This document shows positions 53,662-63,480 of a stretch of 64,000 bases of DNA, piece after piece. The position numbers and the translations under genes were made by a program. The DNA comes from Methanosarcina sp. MTP4 (GTDB taxonomy: Archaea > Halobacteriota > Methanosarcinia > Methanosarcinales > Methanosarcinaceae), in NCBI RefSeq assembly GCF_000970045.1, contig NZ_CP009505.1:3124808-3188807 (forward strand). Direction: 5' to 3'. Below the pieces are notes generated by a model. That model was not told the DNA's origin and ran no database searches. It worked only from the letters and a program-made list of their open reading frames with translations. How positions within the stretch are numbered: the first letter of the stretch is position 1; each line of letters opens with the position of its first letter.

Positions 53662-54351
53662 TCAAAGAGGGGACTGCAAGAAATCCTCCTGCAAAAAATC
53701 TGAGAGTAGCAGGGGGCAGTCCGGGATCTGCTCGGCGTCCAGCATAAGCAAATTAAGGTAGTAAGGCCCCCCACCTGTAATTTCTATAGGGGTTGGATCG
53801 ACGAATTCAAGGATGTCGCCAGGGTTTTCGATATAAGAACTCTCTAGATCAGGGTTATTCAGGTCGTCTTCGCAGGGGAGGCCTATAGCGTAGATTGTGG
53901 AATCCAGAAGGTCTTCGGTGCCTGCATCCAGAATGAGTCCGAAAAAGGAATACTCTCCATGGGGAAGATCGAGCATGTAATCAGTGCTCATATCAAGCTC
54001 GGAGAGTAAAAGGTTCTGGGTGCTTTCTCCGTACACCATCAAAAGCAGCACTTTATCATTACTGCTATCTTCGGAAAGGAGTTCCTGGACCGGGTCAGGC
54101 AGGAAAAGGCTCCCGAAAACGAACTCAAACTCATCGTAAGGAGAAGCTGTAAAATCGTTTCTTACGTACAACAGGCCGTCCTCGTTCGAAAGCGAATAAC
54201 TCAAATTACCCTGAAGGTCGATTATCGGATGCTTTCTTGCAGAAGCATCCCTCCAGAACTTATTGAGAGCTTTGTCTGCTATCCGTGTCAACATGTGTAT
54301 ACATTGCCCGATACTGATACCAATATTTTCCAGCACTAAAAACCCCCCCAT
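53662..54351 (-). CDS. Unknown acidic protein, 229 residues or fewer
   Basis: Not recognised. GTG 54336 follows a GGGGGG run and may be the true start; ATG 54351 lacks a site. The product is acidic and Leu-rich with segments such as LLYVRNDFTASPYDEFEFVFGSLFLPDPVQELL and YMLDLPHGEYSFFGLILDAG, which look like alternating strands in a mixed fold. No signal peptide, membrane helix or catalytic motif. Isolated between the cupin and the methylthiotransferase on the same strand. Confidence 0.65.
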   Translation of the reverse strand: MGGFLVLENIGISIGQCIHMLTRIADKALNKFWRDASARKHPIIDLQGNLSYSLSNEDGLLYVRNDFTASPYDEFEFVFGSLFLPDPVQELLSEDSSNDKVLLLMVYGESTQNLLLSELDMSTDYMLDLPHGEYSFFGLILDAGTEDLLDSTIYAIGLPCEDDLNNPDLESSYIENPGDILEFVDPTPIEITGGGPYYLNLLMLDAEQIPDCPLLLSDFLQEDFLQSPL

Positions 54352-54648
54352 GCTGTGAGCAATTTACCTTATGTCACGAGTTTTGCCTCATCCTTTTTTC
54401 AGTGATCTCATGCCGTAAGTCTTCCGCCTCATACAGTGAGTCATTTTTCAGTCAAAGGAAGAACGGGCACAAAAACCCATTTATCAAAAAAGGTAACATG
54501 GCATTATTTATCAAATAATATATAAATTGTATCATATAAATGTATAGCCCATGAAAAAAAGAAATTCAATAATTTAGAATGCCAGATAACAAAAGGTACA
54601 GGTGATAAAAGGTACAGGTGAAAAGAAATAAAATGACTGCTTGCACCT
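54352..54648. other. Intergenic, no gene seen
   Basis: AT-rich spacer. A TATATAAATTGTATCATATAAA stretch near 54529-54550 (an imperfect palindrome around ATTGTATCAT) is the probable promoter region of the unknown gene at 53662 or unused. Confidence 0.3.
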
Positions 54649-55953
54649 TCACCTGATCAGTTTCCCCAGGAAATACCCCGGGGTCGCGTCCGTGATCTCC
54701 ACCTCAGCGTACTGTCCGGGTTTAAGGTCCGAGCCGCTGATAACCACGGGCCTGTACGAGTCCGTGCGGGCGAGAACGTCCCCGATACTCGTGTATTTCG
54801 AGACAAAAACCCTGCCTTTCCAGCCAAGCATTTCCTTTTTGGACTCGAGCTTGATCTGCTCGCAGACTTTGTGAAGGGTATGGGAACGCTGCACGGAAAT
54901 CCTGGAATCAAGGTTCCGGAAAGAGAAAGCTTTCGTGTGGGGGCGGGGGGAATAACGGGAAATATTGACTTTTTCGGGGCAGTATTTTTCCACCCAGGTT
55001 ACGGTTTCCTTGAAGTCCTCGTCACTTTCGTCACAGAAACCAACGATGATGTCGGTGAAAAGGGAAAGGTCTTCGAAACGGTCCCGGAATTTCGTGATGA
55101 TGATGTCCACGTTTTCCATCCTGTGCAGGCGGTTCATGCGCTTGAGCACGGAGTGAGAAGCGGACTGAATTGGGATGTGGAGAAGTTTGAAGATTTTGTC
55201 GGAATCAAAGGCGTCCACCAGGTCGTCGAGGATCGGGAGGACGGAAAAAGGGTTCATCATGCCTACCCTGACCTTGAAGTCGCCGGGGATTTCCGAGATC
55301 AACCGGAGGAGTTCGGGAAGCTTGAACCCGGTGTCCATGCCGTACTGGCTGTCGTCCTGGGAGGTGAGCCAGACTTCCCGGCAGCCTTCGGCAACGGCTG
55401 CGCGGATATCTTCGACTATGGCTTCCGGCGGGAAGGACCGGAGCTTTCCCCGGGCATGCCGGACTATGCAGTAAGAACAGGCAAAATTACAGCCCTGGGA
55501 GATCTGGCAGATGTGTATGTTCGGGTTGGAACGTTTGTGGGGAACGCTCAAAAAGCCGACAGGATCGGGGGTCCTGATTTCAAGCCTCTCTGCCGGGATT
55601 CCTGTCTTTTTCCTTGATTCAAGGGTAGAGAGCAGGTCGCCAAGGCGGGAAACCGCGTTTATCCCCAGGATGTGGGCCTCGGGGTTGACGTGCAGAATGT
55701 CTTCTAACTGGACCTCGGGCATGCAGCCGGAAACGATGACTTCCATGCCCTGCTCGCCCATGGTCCTGATTTTATAGAGGATCTTCTGCTCGGTGGTGTA
55801 CTTGACCGTACAGGAATTGCAGATATAGACCTCTGCCTCATCAGCCGACCCTGACTCCAGCAGCTCATGCCCAAGCCTCTCCACAGTTGCCTTCATGATC
55901 TCGGCCGAAGCCAGGCTTGCAGAACAGCCAAAACTTTCAAGAAATACCTTCAT
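54649..55953 (-). CDS. tRNA N6-threonylcarbamoyladenosine methylthiotransferase (MtaB/CDKAL1 type)
   Basis: 434 residues, radical-SAM methylthiotransferase that turns t6A-37 into ms2t6A-37 in tRNA. An N-terminal UPF0004 domain carries Cys-10, Cys-45/48 and Cys-77 for one [4Fe-4S] cluster. The radical-SAM motif is C-x3-C-x2-C in GCNFACSYC (Cys-155, 159 and 162). The C-terminal TRAM domain spans about 370-434 (VFVSKYTSIGDVLARTDSYRPVV...). The archaeal CDKAL1-like branch is indicated by VKYTTEQKILYKI and the compact length. Functionally linked to Cgi121 (58463-58993), a KEOPS subunit that makes the t6A substrate. Confidence 0.94.
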   Translation of the reverse strand: MKVFLESFGCSASLASAEIMKATVERLGHELLESGSADEAEVYICNSCTVKYTTEQKILYKIRTMGEQGMEVIVSGCMPEVQLEDILHVNPEAHILGINAVSRLGDLLSTLESRKKTGIPAERLEIRTPDPVGFLSVPHKRSNPNIHICQISQGCNFACSYCIVRHARGKLRSFPPEAIVEDIRAAVAEGCREVWLTSQDDSQYGMDTGFKLPELLRLISEIPGDFKVRVGMMNPFSVLPILDDLVDAFDSDKIFKLLHIPIQSASHSVLKRMNRLHRMENVDIIITKFRDRFEDLSLFTDIIVGFCDESDEDFKETVTWVEKYCPEKVNISRYSPRPHTKAFSFRNLDSRISVQRSHTLHKVCEQIKLESKKEMLGWKGRVFVSKYTSIGDVLARTDSYRPVVISGSDLKPGQYAEVEITDATPGYFLGKLIR

Positions 55954-56187
55954 ATTTTAACTCGGAATTTTTTGTTCTGCCTTCGTTTTTCTGGTTATTA
56001 ACCTTTTGCCAGATTATTAACCTTTTTTCGGATTCTTTAGAAAATCCAAGAATTGAAAGCAAAGTAAAAGTGGAGCGAAAATTGAGAAAAAACGGGAAAA
56101 AAATGGGAAAACGCAGATGAATTCCTTTGAATAACAAGTAAAAACAAGATCGGAAAATTGAAAATAGGAAAAATGAAAAAAAAGGAA

Positions 56188-57276
56188 TTACAGGTAGAGC
56201 GGAGTCTCCTGCTTGTCCTTTATGTAGATACTGTCGGTGAACTTGACAACTCCGGAAGCGCCCATGGAAATCGTGTGCACCCTGGCATCCCCGCCGCCGA
56301 AGAGGTTGACTTCACGCAGGAAGTGGCCGGGAGTGACGGCTGTTGCGGAAAAGATAACGTCTTTGCCAGGGACCAGCTTATCCGTGTCCAGGATTTCGTT
56401 AAGGCTTTCGAGGGTTATGCCCATCTTCTCAAGCCTTGGGAGCTTTTCTTCAATTTCCTCATCGATCTTTTCTTTGGCTTTGCCGTTTGCAACCGTGGGC
56501 AGGACAAGCCTTCCAAGGATCTTTCCGCCCAGGACCTTGATTGCGGCTGCCGTGAGCACGGCTTCACCCGAGCCGCCTGCGCCCATGACAACGTGGATAC
56601 CCGAGCCGCGGACTGCGGTTGCAACCCCGGGCATCAGGTCTCCGTCCGAAACAAGCTTCACCCTGGCTCCGGCTTCCCGGAGCTCCGTGATCTTCTGGGC
56701 GTGCCGGGGACGGTCAAGGATTACGACCACGAGCTCGTCGATGCTCCTCCCGAGAGCTTTTGCAACGATCTCAAGGTTGTGGCTGACAGGGGCGTCCAGA
56801 TCGATATTTTCACCGGGATGCTCTTTTTCATAATTTACCACATCAGGCCCTACAACGATTTTGTCTATGTAGATATCCGGGCCATGGAAAATCCCGCCCC
56901 TTTCTGCCATTGCCATGACAGCAACGGAACCCGGAGCCCCGTCCGCAGTAAGGTTAGTCCCTTCCAGGGGGTCGACGGCAATGTCCACTTCGAGATTTCC
57001 CTTGCCTGTCCCCAATTCTTCCCCTATGTAGAGCATGGGGGCTTCGTCCCTTTCTCCTTCCCCTATCTTGATCATGCCCTTCATGTCAAGCTTGTTCAGC
57101 ATCCTCCGCATGGATGCGACCGCCACCTGGTCGGCAAAATGCTTGTCTCCGCGCCCCATCTGGTAGGCTGCGGCAATGGCAGCGGCTTCCGTCACCTGGA
57201 CGAGCCTCGGCAGTAACTCACACTCAATAGGGCCAGCACACTCAATCATTTCTTCTACAGTTTTCGGATGAGGCAT
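56188..57276 (-). CDS. glpX: Class II fructose-1,6-bisphosphatase (GlpX family)
   Basis: 362 residues. Hydrolyses fructose 1,6-bisphosphate in gluconeogenesis. The GlpX signature is seen as MIKIGEGERDEAPMLYIGE (about 69-87) and AVDPLEGTNLTADG (100-113), with the metal-binding Asp/Glu residues, and GSGGSGEAVL... and HISMGAS-like HTISMGASG near the C-terminus. Most euryarchaea use a different FBP aldolase/phosphatase as well, so this enzyme may share the load. Single gene; a TATA-rich, repeat-bearing spacer separates it from the divergent amidotransferase. Confidence 0.95.
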   Translation of the reverse strand: MPHPKTVEEMIECAGPIECELLPRLVQVTEAAAIAAAYQMGRGDKHFADQVAVASMRRMLNKLDMKGMIKIGEGERDEAPMLYIGEELGTGKGNLEVDIAVDPLEGTNLTADGAPGSVAVMAMAERGGIFHGPDIYIDKIVVGPDVVNYEKEHPGENIDLDAPVSHNLEIVAKALGRSIDELVVVILDRPRHAQKITELREAGARVKLVSDGDLMPGVATAVRGSGIHVVMGAGGSGEAVLTAAAIKVLGGKILGRLVLPTVANGKAKEKIDEEIEEKLPRLEKMGITLESLNEILDTDKLVPGKDVIFSATAVTPGHFLREVNLFGGGDARVHTISMGASGVVKFTDSIYIKDKQETPLYL

Positions 57277-57467
57277 GATAATCGTCTCTATTTTCCTGCT
57301 TCCTGCTAATAAATTCGTATTCTAAAGTAGAATTAATTTTTGGTGATCAAAAACTCTTTTTATACGGATGTTCTTTGCCTTTTTATGTGATCTGTTGACA
57401 CGATAGTATATTAATGAATCTGTTGCCCGGAAAGAAAACATAGAACAAACTGAAACAGCAAAGAAAA

Positions 57468-57486
57468 ATTTATAAATATATTAATT
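57468..57486 (+). promoter_or_regulatory. TATA region of the glutamine amidotransferase gene
   Basis: AATTTATAAATATATTAA is about 35 bases before the start of the tandem repeat below. The likely transcription start near 57510 would put the repeat in the mRNA leader. Confidence 0.5.
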
Positions 57487-57504
57487 AATCTTTGGGAAAC
57501 AACC

Positions 57505-57612
57505 CACCCACCAATTCATTCCCATACAATTCATTCCCATACAATTCATTCCCATACAATTCATTCTCATACAATTCATTCTCATACAATTCATTCCCAC
57601 TCAATTCATCCC
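57505..57612. repeat. 14-15-base tandem repeat ACAATTCATTCCCAT, about seven copies
   Basis: Copies differ only in CCCAT/CTCAT. Ends at the GGTGG ribosome site before 57628. Unlike the other minisatellites in the window, it lies in a 5' leader. Confidence 0.93.
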
Positions 57613-57627
57613 CAAGGTGGAAAAACG

Positions 57628-58407
57628 ATGAAAATTCACTGCCTCCAGCACATTGAAACCGAGACACTTGGAAACATTACAACCTGGATAGAAGAAAAAA
57701 ACCATGAGCTCACTAAAACCCTGCTTTACGAAGAAGGGCACACATTCCCGGACCCCGGAGATATCGACCTGCTTCTGATAATGGGCGGCACCATGAGTGT
57801 TTACCAGGAAGAAGAACATCCCTGGTTAAGGCCAGAAAAGGATTTTGTCAGGAAAACAATCGAAGCAGGCAAACCCATACTGGGGAGCTGTTTCGGCGCT
57901 CAGATGCTTGCGGAAGTCCTGGGCGGGAAAGTCAGTAGAAACCGGTTCAAGGAAATCGGCTGGCACAGGGTCAGATCCACTGTGAACGAAAAAGGAAATG
58001 AACATTTTACTGAAGACTGCCCTCCTATTTCAGAGCTTCCTGCAGACATGCCCCCGAAATTTACCGCCTTCATGTGGCATGGAGATACTTTTGAAATCCC
58101 GGCAGGAGCAGCCAGGCTCTTCGAAAGCGAGGCCTGCCCGAACCAGGGCTTCATCTACAGTGGGAATGTGCTTGGCCTGCAGTTCCATCCGGAAGCTGAC
58201 GAGCAGTGGATAAAAAACCTGATCGAAGATTCAGGACACGAGATCGTGGAAGGAAAATACATCCGGACTGAAGAGGAGATGCTCGGACAGGAGGAATTCC
58301 TTGAAGGCTCCAGGGCCCTGGCTTTTGCAGTGATGGACTGGTTCGAGAAAAAGAGTGTAAAATCCAACGCCGGGAAAACCCCGGGAATAAAAGCCCTCAC
58401 AGAATAA
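57628..58407 (+). CDS. Class I glutamine amidotransferase-like protein (GATase1)
   Basis: 259 residues; GGTGG lies eight bases before the ATG. Complete triad-type motifs: nucleophile Cys in ILGSCFGAQML (about 86-96), His and Glu in LQFHPEADE (about 189-197). The N-terminal YxxEGH and MGGTMSVYQEEEHPWL match the small stand-alone GMP-synthase-like amidotransferases. The amide acceptor is not known. About 30 C-terminal residues (KSVKSNAGKTPGIKALTE) are extra and basic. Single gene. Confidence 0.92.
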   Translation: MKIHCLQHIETETLGNITTWIEEKNHELTKTLLYEEGHTFPDPGDIDLLLIMGGTMSVYQEEEHPWLRPEKDFVRKTIEAGKPILGSCFGAQMLAEVLGGKVSRNRFKEIGWHRVRSTVNEKGNEHFTEDCPPISELPADMPPKFTAFMWHGDTFEIPAGAARLFESEACPNQGFIYSGNVLGLQFHPEADEQWIKNLIEDSGHEIVEGKYIRTEEEMLGQEEFLEGSRALAFAVMDWFEKKSVKSNAGKTPGIKALTE

Positions 58408-58462
58408 AACCGGGTAAAATAGAAAGGGAAAAATAAGCAAGGGAAAAAATCCGCTTAAGAAT

Positions 58463-58993
58463 TCATTTCAACAGGTCTGCCAGGGCCACCCTTTCAAGCA
58501 CAAGCTCAGGGATTTTATCTTCCCCGGCGGCTTCGATTTCCGCGTCCGTAATCCCGAACAGGGCAAGGACCCCTTCCCTTTTGGCATCGGAGTAGGCGAG
58601 CATTTCGGAACACGGCTTTTCATCGATTATCTTCTGAATTTCAGAAAAAGCCAAAAGCAAGTTTTCCCTTTTCCCGAGCAGCACGAATGCAGCTCTGTTT
58701 TTTCCTTCATGCAGCCCAATTGCAAAACTCTTTTCGATCTGCCTTTCCCCGGCTGCATAACGCATGATCTCGACTCCCGGGTCCTTTGCCACATTAGTTC
58801 CCGCAGCCACTGCCCGAAGAGCCTTTCCGACCGCAAAATGAAGATGCCTCTCCCCTGCAAGCAATTCCGCATTCAGGCCCTGGATGATAACCCCATGGGC
58901 AGAGGAGACGGTGTTCATTGTTTTCAGGAATTCCCGAAGGGAAGGGATCTGCACTGTCCCGCAGATGACCTGGATTTCCTTTTGCATTTCCAT
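58463..58993 (-). CDS. KEOPS complex subunit Cgi121
   Basis: 176 residues covering the whole Cgi121 fold. Subunit of KEOPS, which transfers threonylcarbamoyl to A37 of tRNA; in archaea Cgi121 binds tRNA and contacts Bud32. Matching features: the alternating N-terminal strand/helix HGVIIQGLNAELLAGERHLHFAVGKALRAV (AE/H-containing helix), EIMRYAAGERQIEKSFAIGLHEGK (with IxxxxGLxxG) and the end RVALADLL. It pairs with the methylthiotransferase at 54649, the next step in the same modification. Confidence 0.92.
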   Translation of the reverse strand: MEMQKEIQVICGTVQIPSLREFLKTMNTVSSAHGVIIQGLNAELLAGERHLHFAVGKALRAVAAGTNVAKDPGVEIMRYAAGERQIEKSFAIGLHEGKNRAAFVLLGKRENLLLAFSEIQKIIDEKPCSEMLAYSDAKREGVLALFGITDAEIEAAGEDKIPELVLERVALADLLK

Positions 58994-59071
58994 ACTTCTG
59001 CCAATAGCCCGGGCTTACAATAAGGATTTCGGTAGGGAAATACTCAGGATAAAAAAGAACACCCTCGTTTT

Positions 59072-59209
59072 TTAGAAAGGGTGATGAAACACTAAACATT
59101 TGAGAGCAACCTCAACCACTTTCAGACCGAGTGCCACCAGCAAAAGAAGAATCAACAGGTTGAGGATGATCTGGCCGATTTTGGTACGAAACCCTGCCAG
59201 TTCATACAT
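59072..59209 (-). CDS. Small single-span membrane protein, 45 residues
   Basis: From ATG 59209 (TATA-like TTATATACTT about 40 bases upstream, near 59250) to TAA 59072. The sequence begins MYELAGFRTKIGQ, has a strong hydrophobic helix IILNLLILLLLVALGL and ends KVVEVALKCLVFHHPF. No family recognised. It lies directly upstream of Cgi121 on the same strand (78 bases between stop and start), so both may be co-transcribed. Helix, promoter and frame support a real gene, but nothing else does. Confidence 0.5.
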   Translation of the reverse strand: MYELAGFRTKIGQIILNLLILLLLVALGLKVVEVALKCLVFHHPF

Positions 59210-59479
59210 CTATATACCCATATATAATTACGTGGTGAGAAGTATATAACCGTTTGGAAATTTTCATACATTTCCAATTAATTCTATGGGAAAAAATATT
59301 AAAAATGCAATAAATTTAGTTAATTTTCGAACATTTTTATGGAACAGGGAAAGCAAAAAGAGAATTAGCAGGAGACTGCCGGGCTTAATCCGGATAGGCT
59401 CTTTGCCAGCTCCCGACATACAACTTATAACAAATTATATGCAACATCTGAGTATCATGCAGTAATTAATTCATCCTTA

Positions 59480-59600
59480 TTTCTCGTTGAACTCTGATTT
59501 ATCGTTGAACTCTGATTTATCGTTGAGCCCTTTATTTCTCGTTGAGTTCTTATTTCTCGTTGAGTTCTTATTTCTCGTTGAGCTCTTATTTCTCGTTGAA
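59480..59600. repeat. 20-base tandem repeat TTATTTCTCGTTGARYTC, about seven copies
   Basis: The unit TATTTCTCGTTGAACTCTG and the shorter ATCGTTGAACTCTGATTT follow one another up to the vhoC stop codon (59604); the last unit passes into the stop region. Confidence 0.92.
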
Positions 59601-59603
59601 CTC

Positions 59604-60407
59604 TCACTTCTTATTGATCACTTCAACAAAATTCCTGTCCGAAAGGTCCTCTTTCCCTGACCAGAAGATTGACTTATAGTACTTCCAGACTTTGGGATCG
59701 AGTTCAAGGATTCCCACATGGATCACGAATTCAAACAGGAACCAGTAGGTTGCGACCAGGTGCCCGATACGGATCAGGCCCAGAGCCGAAACGTCCAGGT
59801 AAGGGGCAAAGATCCCGGCAATCGAGATGATCCACTGAGCTATAGGAAGCCCGAGGAGGGACCAGTTAAGGTTGTAGAGAACGATTCCCGTGGCGGCGAT
59901 TAGAAGAATTGCAGAGCTTTCGAAGAGGATCAGGAGCTTGAGCAGCGGGTGAAGTTTCGTAACGTAATGTTCCTCCTGAGCATCATAAACCGTAAATGCC
60001 GGATACTCCCCTTTGCCGAAAAAATTGAGTATGATGCCTTTCAGGCGTTCGGCATCCTCGGGCCCGAAGATGTAACTTTCGATAAAATGGCTCAACCTGT
60101 CGTTCAGGGCGCAGACCTCTCCCCTGCACGAAAAAACATTGTAAGGAACAAGGATCCAGTTCGCTGCCAGGAAGAAAGGAACTGCAATCATATGCAGCCC
60201 GCGGGCTTTATCGAAATCCATGAAGTCCCAGCCTAGATAAATCTTAAGCCCGGTAACAACGAGGACCAGCATGGAAAGCAGGTGAATCAGGTGTGTGACC
60301 CGTTCCATCCGCGTATAACGTTCTACAACCAGGCTTTCCCCGGGACTTCCGGGATCGGGATTTCCGGAACTACCGGAATTTCCAGCACTAACGGATTTTT
60401 CGTCCAT
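59604..60407 (-). CDS. vhoC: Hydrogenase cytochrome b subunit (VhoC/VhtC)
   Basis: 267 residues from ATG 60407, preceded by GGGGAG four bases upstream; an ATG five codons earlier overlaps that site. A Pro/Ser/Gly-rich 30-residue leader is followed by about five membrane helices. Heme-binding histidines are visible in [27 protein letters not shown] and [18 protein letters not shown], typical of the NiFe-hydrogenase cytochrome b. It passes electrons from the VhoGA dimer to methanophenazine, moving protons across the membrane. Last gene of vhoGAC, 31 bases after vhoA. Confidence 0.93.
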   Translation of the reverse strand: MDEKSVSAGNSGSSGNPDPGSPGESLVVERYTRMERVTHLIHLLSMLVLVVTGLKIYLGWDFMDFDKARGLHMIAVPFFLAANWILVPYNVFSCRGEVCALNDRLSHFIESYIFGPEDAERLKGIILNFFGKGEYPAFTVYDAQEEHYVTKLHPLLKLLILFESSAILLIAATGIVLYNLNWSLLGLPIAQWIISIAGIFAPYLDVSALGLIRIGHLVATYWFLFEFVIHVGILELDPKVWKYYKSIFWSGKEDLSDRNFVEVINKK

Positions 60408-60438
60408 ATTTCTCCCCACCATATTTCGACCTCCCCGG

Positions 60439-62226
60439 TCAGATCACCCTGACCCTCTCTTTCTCCTTTCCGGTAAGGTCAATGGTATGGATGGCACAGG
60501 CGAGGCAGGGATCAAAGGAACGAGCCGTATGGAAAATGCCGACAGGGTTGGTATAATCCACACCCAGGGCGTTTTCGGCGGCCGAAATCCTGTTCCCCAG
60601 GAGGGCCTGTTCCACGGGACCGGGGACGCCTGCAGTGTTGCGCGGGGCCAGGTTCCAGGTACTCGGAACCACAGCCTGGTAGAGCGTTACCCTGGAGTCC
60701 GGGCCGGTTGCAACCCAGTGGCCCAGGGCACCCCTGGGCGCTTCCCAGAGCCCCATGCCTTCGGAGTCCTTTGCCATAGACAGGTCGGTGGGCACGGCAA
60801 ACTTACCGCCGGGGTCAAGGTCTACGGTCACCCATTTAAGGAGTTCGGATGCAACAACCAGGAGCTCCTGTGCCCGGGCAAGCATACGGATATAGGTGTT
60901 GATAGCAGGGTAGCCGTTTTCCCTGAACAGCTGCGCAAGTCCGATGATGAGCGGGTCTTCCATGATGAGCATGCGGGAAAGGGGCCCGAGTTCACAGGGC
61001 ATCCCATCGTAATTAGGTGCTTTTATCCAGGAATAGCGACTTTCCGTACCCCTGGAGTAATCAATTTCATCAGGTTCGGGCTCAGGTTCGGTGACTCCTT
61101 CCCAGGGGAACCTGTCGGCTTCGGAGTCAACATAAAAGGAATGGGCTATGCTTTCGGAAATTTTCCTGTGGTCGAACTTATGCAGCTTGAGGTTCCCGTC
61201 CATGTAACCTGAAGAAATGACCCTGGAACCCGGAGGGCTGGTAGGGTCATAGCCGTCCCCGTCCTCGGGCTTGAAGAAAACCCCGTAGGAGAGATAGCCA
61301 ATCGTATCAGGGTTGCTGTAGCCCCCTGTCCGGTCAAGTTTCATGCTTGCGGGTAGCCCCAGAACTTCCTCCCCTATCAGTTCGGAGCCGAAAGCAGCAA
61401 GAAGAGGCACGTCCCCCCAGCCTGCGGCATGGGAAAAGTCTTTCGAGACCAGGGAGGCGGCAGTAAGTTCTTGCAGGCGCTCAACCACAAAGTTTACGGC
61501 TTTTTGGGGGGAACTCGCAAACCTGGTGTTTTCGATCCAGGTCTCGGGGGAAACGCCCAGGGCAAAATTCTCAACAAAATCCATTACCTGCCAGTAGTAA
61601 GAGGCAAGCTGTCCGATGTCCGCAAGGGTGGGCCCGTAGGTCACTCCCCCCACATGCGCCAGGACAGAATGGGGCATCTTTGCCCCGAGAAGAGAGATAG
61701 CTTCGTGCAGCCGCCGCTTTTCCCGGATAGCAGCCGCATAACTGACCCCGACAGGGATATCAACGCCATTTAGCCTGTAGCTAATCGGGGCAAACCTCCG
61801 AAGCAGCTCGTCCCAGACGGCTTTACCCGTATCCCCAAAGTTTCCAAACAAATCCCTGTAGGCCGGATTTGCAAGGTCTGTTCCCCAGAGCACGTAGATG
61901 TGAGTCGTGTTGCTGGCAATCGTGTTCAAGCCCTGGTGGATATTGCGTACCACAAGGGCATCCTTGGGAACGGCGTCCTCCACTCCGAAGAGCTGGTCAA
62001 GGGCATTTGTCGCTGCAAGGGAGTGGGAAGTCGGGCAGACCCCGCAGATCCTCTGGGTAAGAAGGGCAGCATCCCGGGGGTCCTGGTGCTGGAGGAAACG
62101 TTCAAACCCCCTGAGCATAAGCCCCATGCTCTGGGCTTCCGTAATCACCCCTTCCTCGTTGACCTGGGTGTCGATCCTGTAATGCCCTTCAATCCGGGTA
62201 AGCTGATCAACCGTAACTTTGACCAT
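60439..62226 (-). CDS. vhoA: Methanophenazine-reducing NiFe hydrogenase large subunit
   Basis: 595 residues. The N-terminal metal motif is [10 protein letters not shown] (Cys-61 and Cys-64) and the C-terminal one DPCLACAIH (Cys-574, Cys-577, His-580), which together hold the Ni-Fe centre. Residues 581-595 ([15 protein letters not shown]) are the extension removed by the VhtD-type protease, so the gene encodes the precursor. Active in the periplasm-facing side as VhoGA with VhoC in the membrane. Starts at ATG 62226 directly after the vhoG stop codon. Confidence 0.97.
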   Translation of the reverse strand: MVKVTVDQLTRIEGHYRIDTQVNEEGVITEAQSMGLMLRGFERFLQHQDPRDAALLTQRICGVCPTSHSLAATNALDQLFGVEDAVPKDALVVRNIHQGLNTIASNTTHIYVLWGTDLANPAYRDLFGNFGDTGKAVWDELLRRFAPISYRLNGVDIPVGVSYAAAIREKRRLHEAISLLGAKMPHSVLAHVGGVTYGPTLADIGQLASYYWQVMDFVENFALGVSPETWIENTRFASSPQKAVNFVVERLQELTAASLVSKDFSHAAGWGDVPLLAAFGSELIGEEVLGLPASMKLDRTGGYSNPDTIGYLSYGVFFKPEDGDGYDPTSPPGSRVISSGYMDGNLKLHKFDHRKISESIAHSFYVDSEADRFPWEGVTEPEPEPDEIDYSRGTESRYSWIKAPNYDGMPCELGPLSRMLIMEDPLIIGLAQLFRENGYPAINTYIRMLARAQELLVVASELLKWVTVDLDPGGKFAVPTDLSMAKDSEGMGLWEAPRGALGHWVATGPDSRVTLYQAVVPSTWNLAPRNTAGVPGPVEQALLGNRISAAENALGVDYTNPVGIFHTARSFDPCLACAIHTIDLTGKEKERVRVI

Positions 62227-63480
62227 TTACTGATCCTCTCCTTCATCTTTGCCCGCTTTTCTACCTGGAACTTCCTCCGGTTCTTTGCCCGGCGCTTGCT
62301 CCGGCTCTTTACCTGGAGCTTCCTCGGTCTCTTTTCCTTCAGTCACGGCGACTCTCCGGATAGCATGGGCTCCTACCGCAAGCATGGAAGCCCCGATAGC
62401 CACTTTCGCAACGGTATCAATATTTGTGCCTGCAATCCCCACGTCCTCAATTTCCTGGAAAAAGGGGCGTGAACTATCAGGGAAACCCGGAGATACACAG
62501 GAGATACACGGGGACCCTGACTGAGGGCAGAGGCTGTGGTAGCCATTCCAGCGGCGTATGGCACAGTCCGCATGGGTATATGGAGCCTTGCACCCGAGTT
62601 TCCAGAGACATTTCTCCCCGCCTACGACGGTATCAAACTCTCCTTTGTCGTAGAACCCCCTTCTAGGGCAGTTATCGTGGATGACATAATCAGGAGGGAA
62701 AAAGACTTTCGGACGCAGCCATTCATCCAGAACCTCAGGGAGGTCGTCGGGAACTTTGATCTTCCCCAGCACCACCGCTCCCAGGGTCAGGAGCATCCAG
62801 TCCGGGTGAGGAGGACAACCGTTGATATTAATAACGGGCTTTTCGATTCCCAGTTCCTGCAGCATTCCTTTCTCCCCGTCTTCCATGGTAAAAGCAACCC
62901 CGCGGAAGTCCATAAGGTCCTTGATCTCACTGTCCGCCGAGTTAACCCCCCCGTTCGTTGCACACTGCCCTACTGCCACGATTAAAGAAGCATTTTCAGC
63001 AGCCTCCCGGAAAATATCCTTATAGGTCTTGCCCCCCAGAATCATGTACTTGCCCGTGCCTTTCGGGCCATTGGCAATAGCCCCTTCCACAACCAGGATA
63101 TAACCTTCCTCTTCAATAACTTCTTCAAAAAGAATTTCAGAATTAAGTTCGGAAGTATTTGCCATCTCCCCGTCCACGTAAATCCCCTGCTGCCCGAGCA
63201 GGAGCTCGTGATATTCAAGTCGGATGTTCAGGCGGTCAAAAGCCTGCAAAACATCAGGCTCACCTCCATTTAACAGGGACTCGGAACAACCCGTACACTC
63301 CCCACCGTGGATCCAGACAATCCTGGTTTCCGCGAATTCCAGGGCTTTAACAATATCGCTTCGATAAGTTTGCAAAAACAGAGACGCTCCCAGAGCCCCT
63401 AAGGCTTTCAGGAACGTTCGTCGCCCCATCTTCATAAAATCAAGATTCTTGAATCGGTCAGGAGAGATTCCTCTACCCAT
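62227..63480 (-). CDS. vhoG: Methanophenazine-reducing NiFe hydrogenase small subunit with Tat signal
   Basis: 417 residues from ATG 63480; the GGAGGTG site six bases upstream decides it over an in-frame ATG 21 codons earlier. A twin-arginine signal (MGRRTFLKALGALGASLFL, Arg-20 and Arg-21) exports the folded VhoGA dimer. Three Fe-S clusters are ligated by ECTGCSES, CATNGG, INGCPPHPDW, and the distal DNCPRRGFYD, C-x-WKLGCKAPYTHADC. A hydrophobic helix near residue 340 and a charged tail (two KEPEQAPG/KEPEEVPG-type repeats) follow. The tail repeat is an expansion beyond the usual length. Confidence 0.97.
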   Translation of the reverse strand: MGRGISPDRFKNLDFMKMGRRTFLKALGALGASLFLQTYRSDIVKALEFAETRIVWIHGGECTGCSESLLNGGEPDVLQAFDRLNIRLEYHELLLGQQGIYVDGEMANTSELNSEILFEEVIEEEGYILVVEGAIANGPKGTGKYMILGGKTYKDIFREAAENASLIVAVGQCATNGGVNSADSEIKDLMDFRGVAFTMEDGEKGMLQELGIEKPVININGCPPHPDWMLLTLGAVVLGKIKVPDDLPEVLDEWLRPKVFFPPDYVIHDNCPRRGFYDKGEFDTVVGGEKCLWKLGCKAPYTHADCAIRRWNGYHSLCPQSGSPCISCVSPGFPDSSRPFFQEIEDVGIAGTNIDTVAKVAIGASMLAVGAHAIRRVAVTEGKETEEAPGKEPEQAPGKEPEEVPGRKAGKDEGEDQ

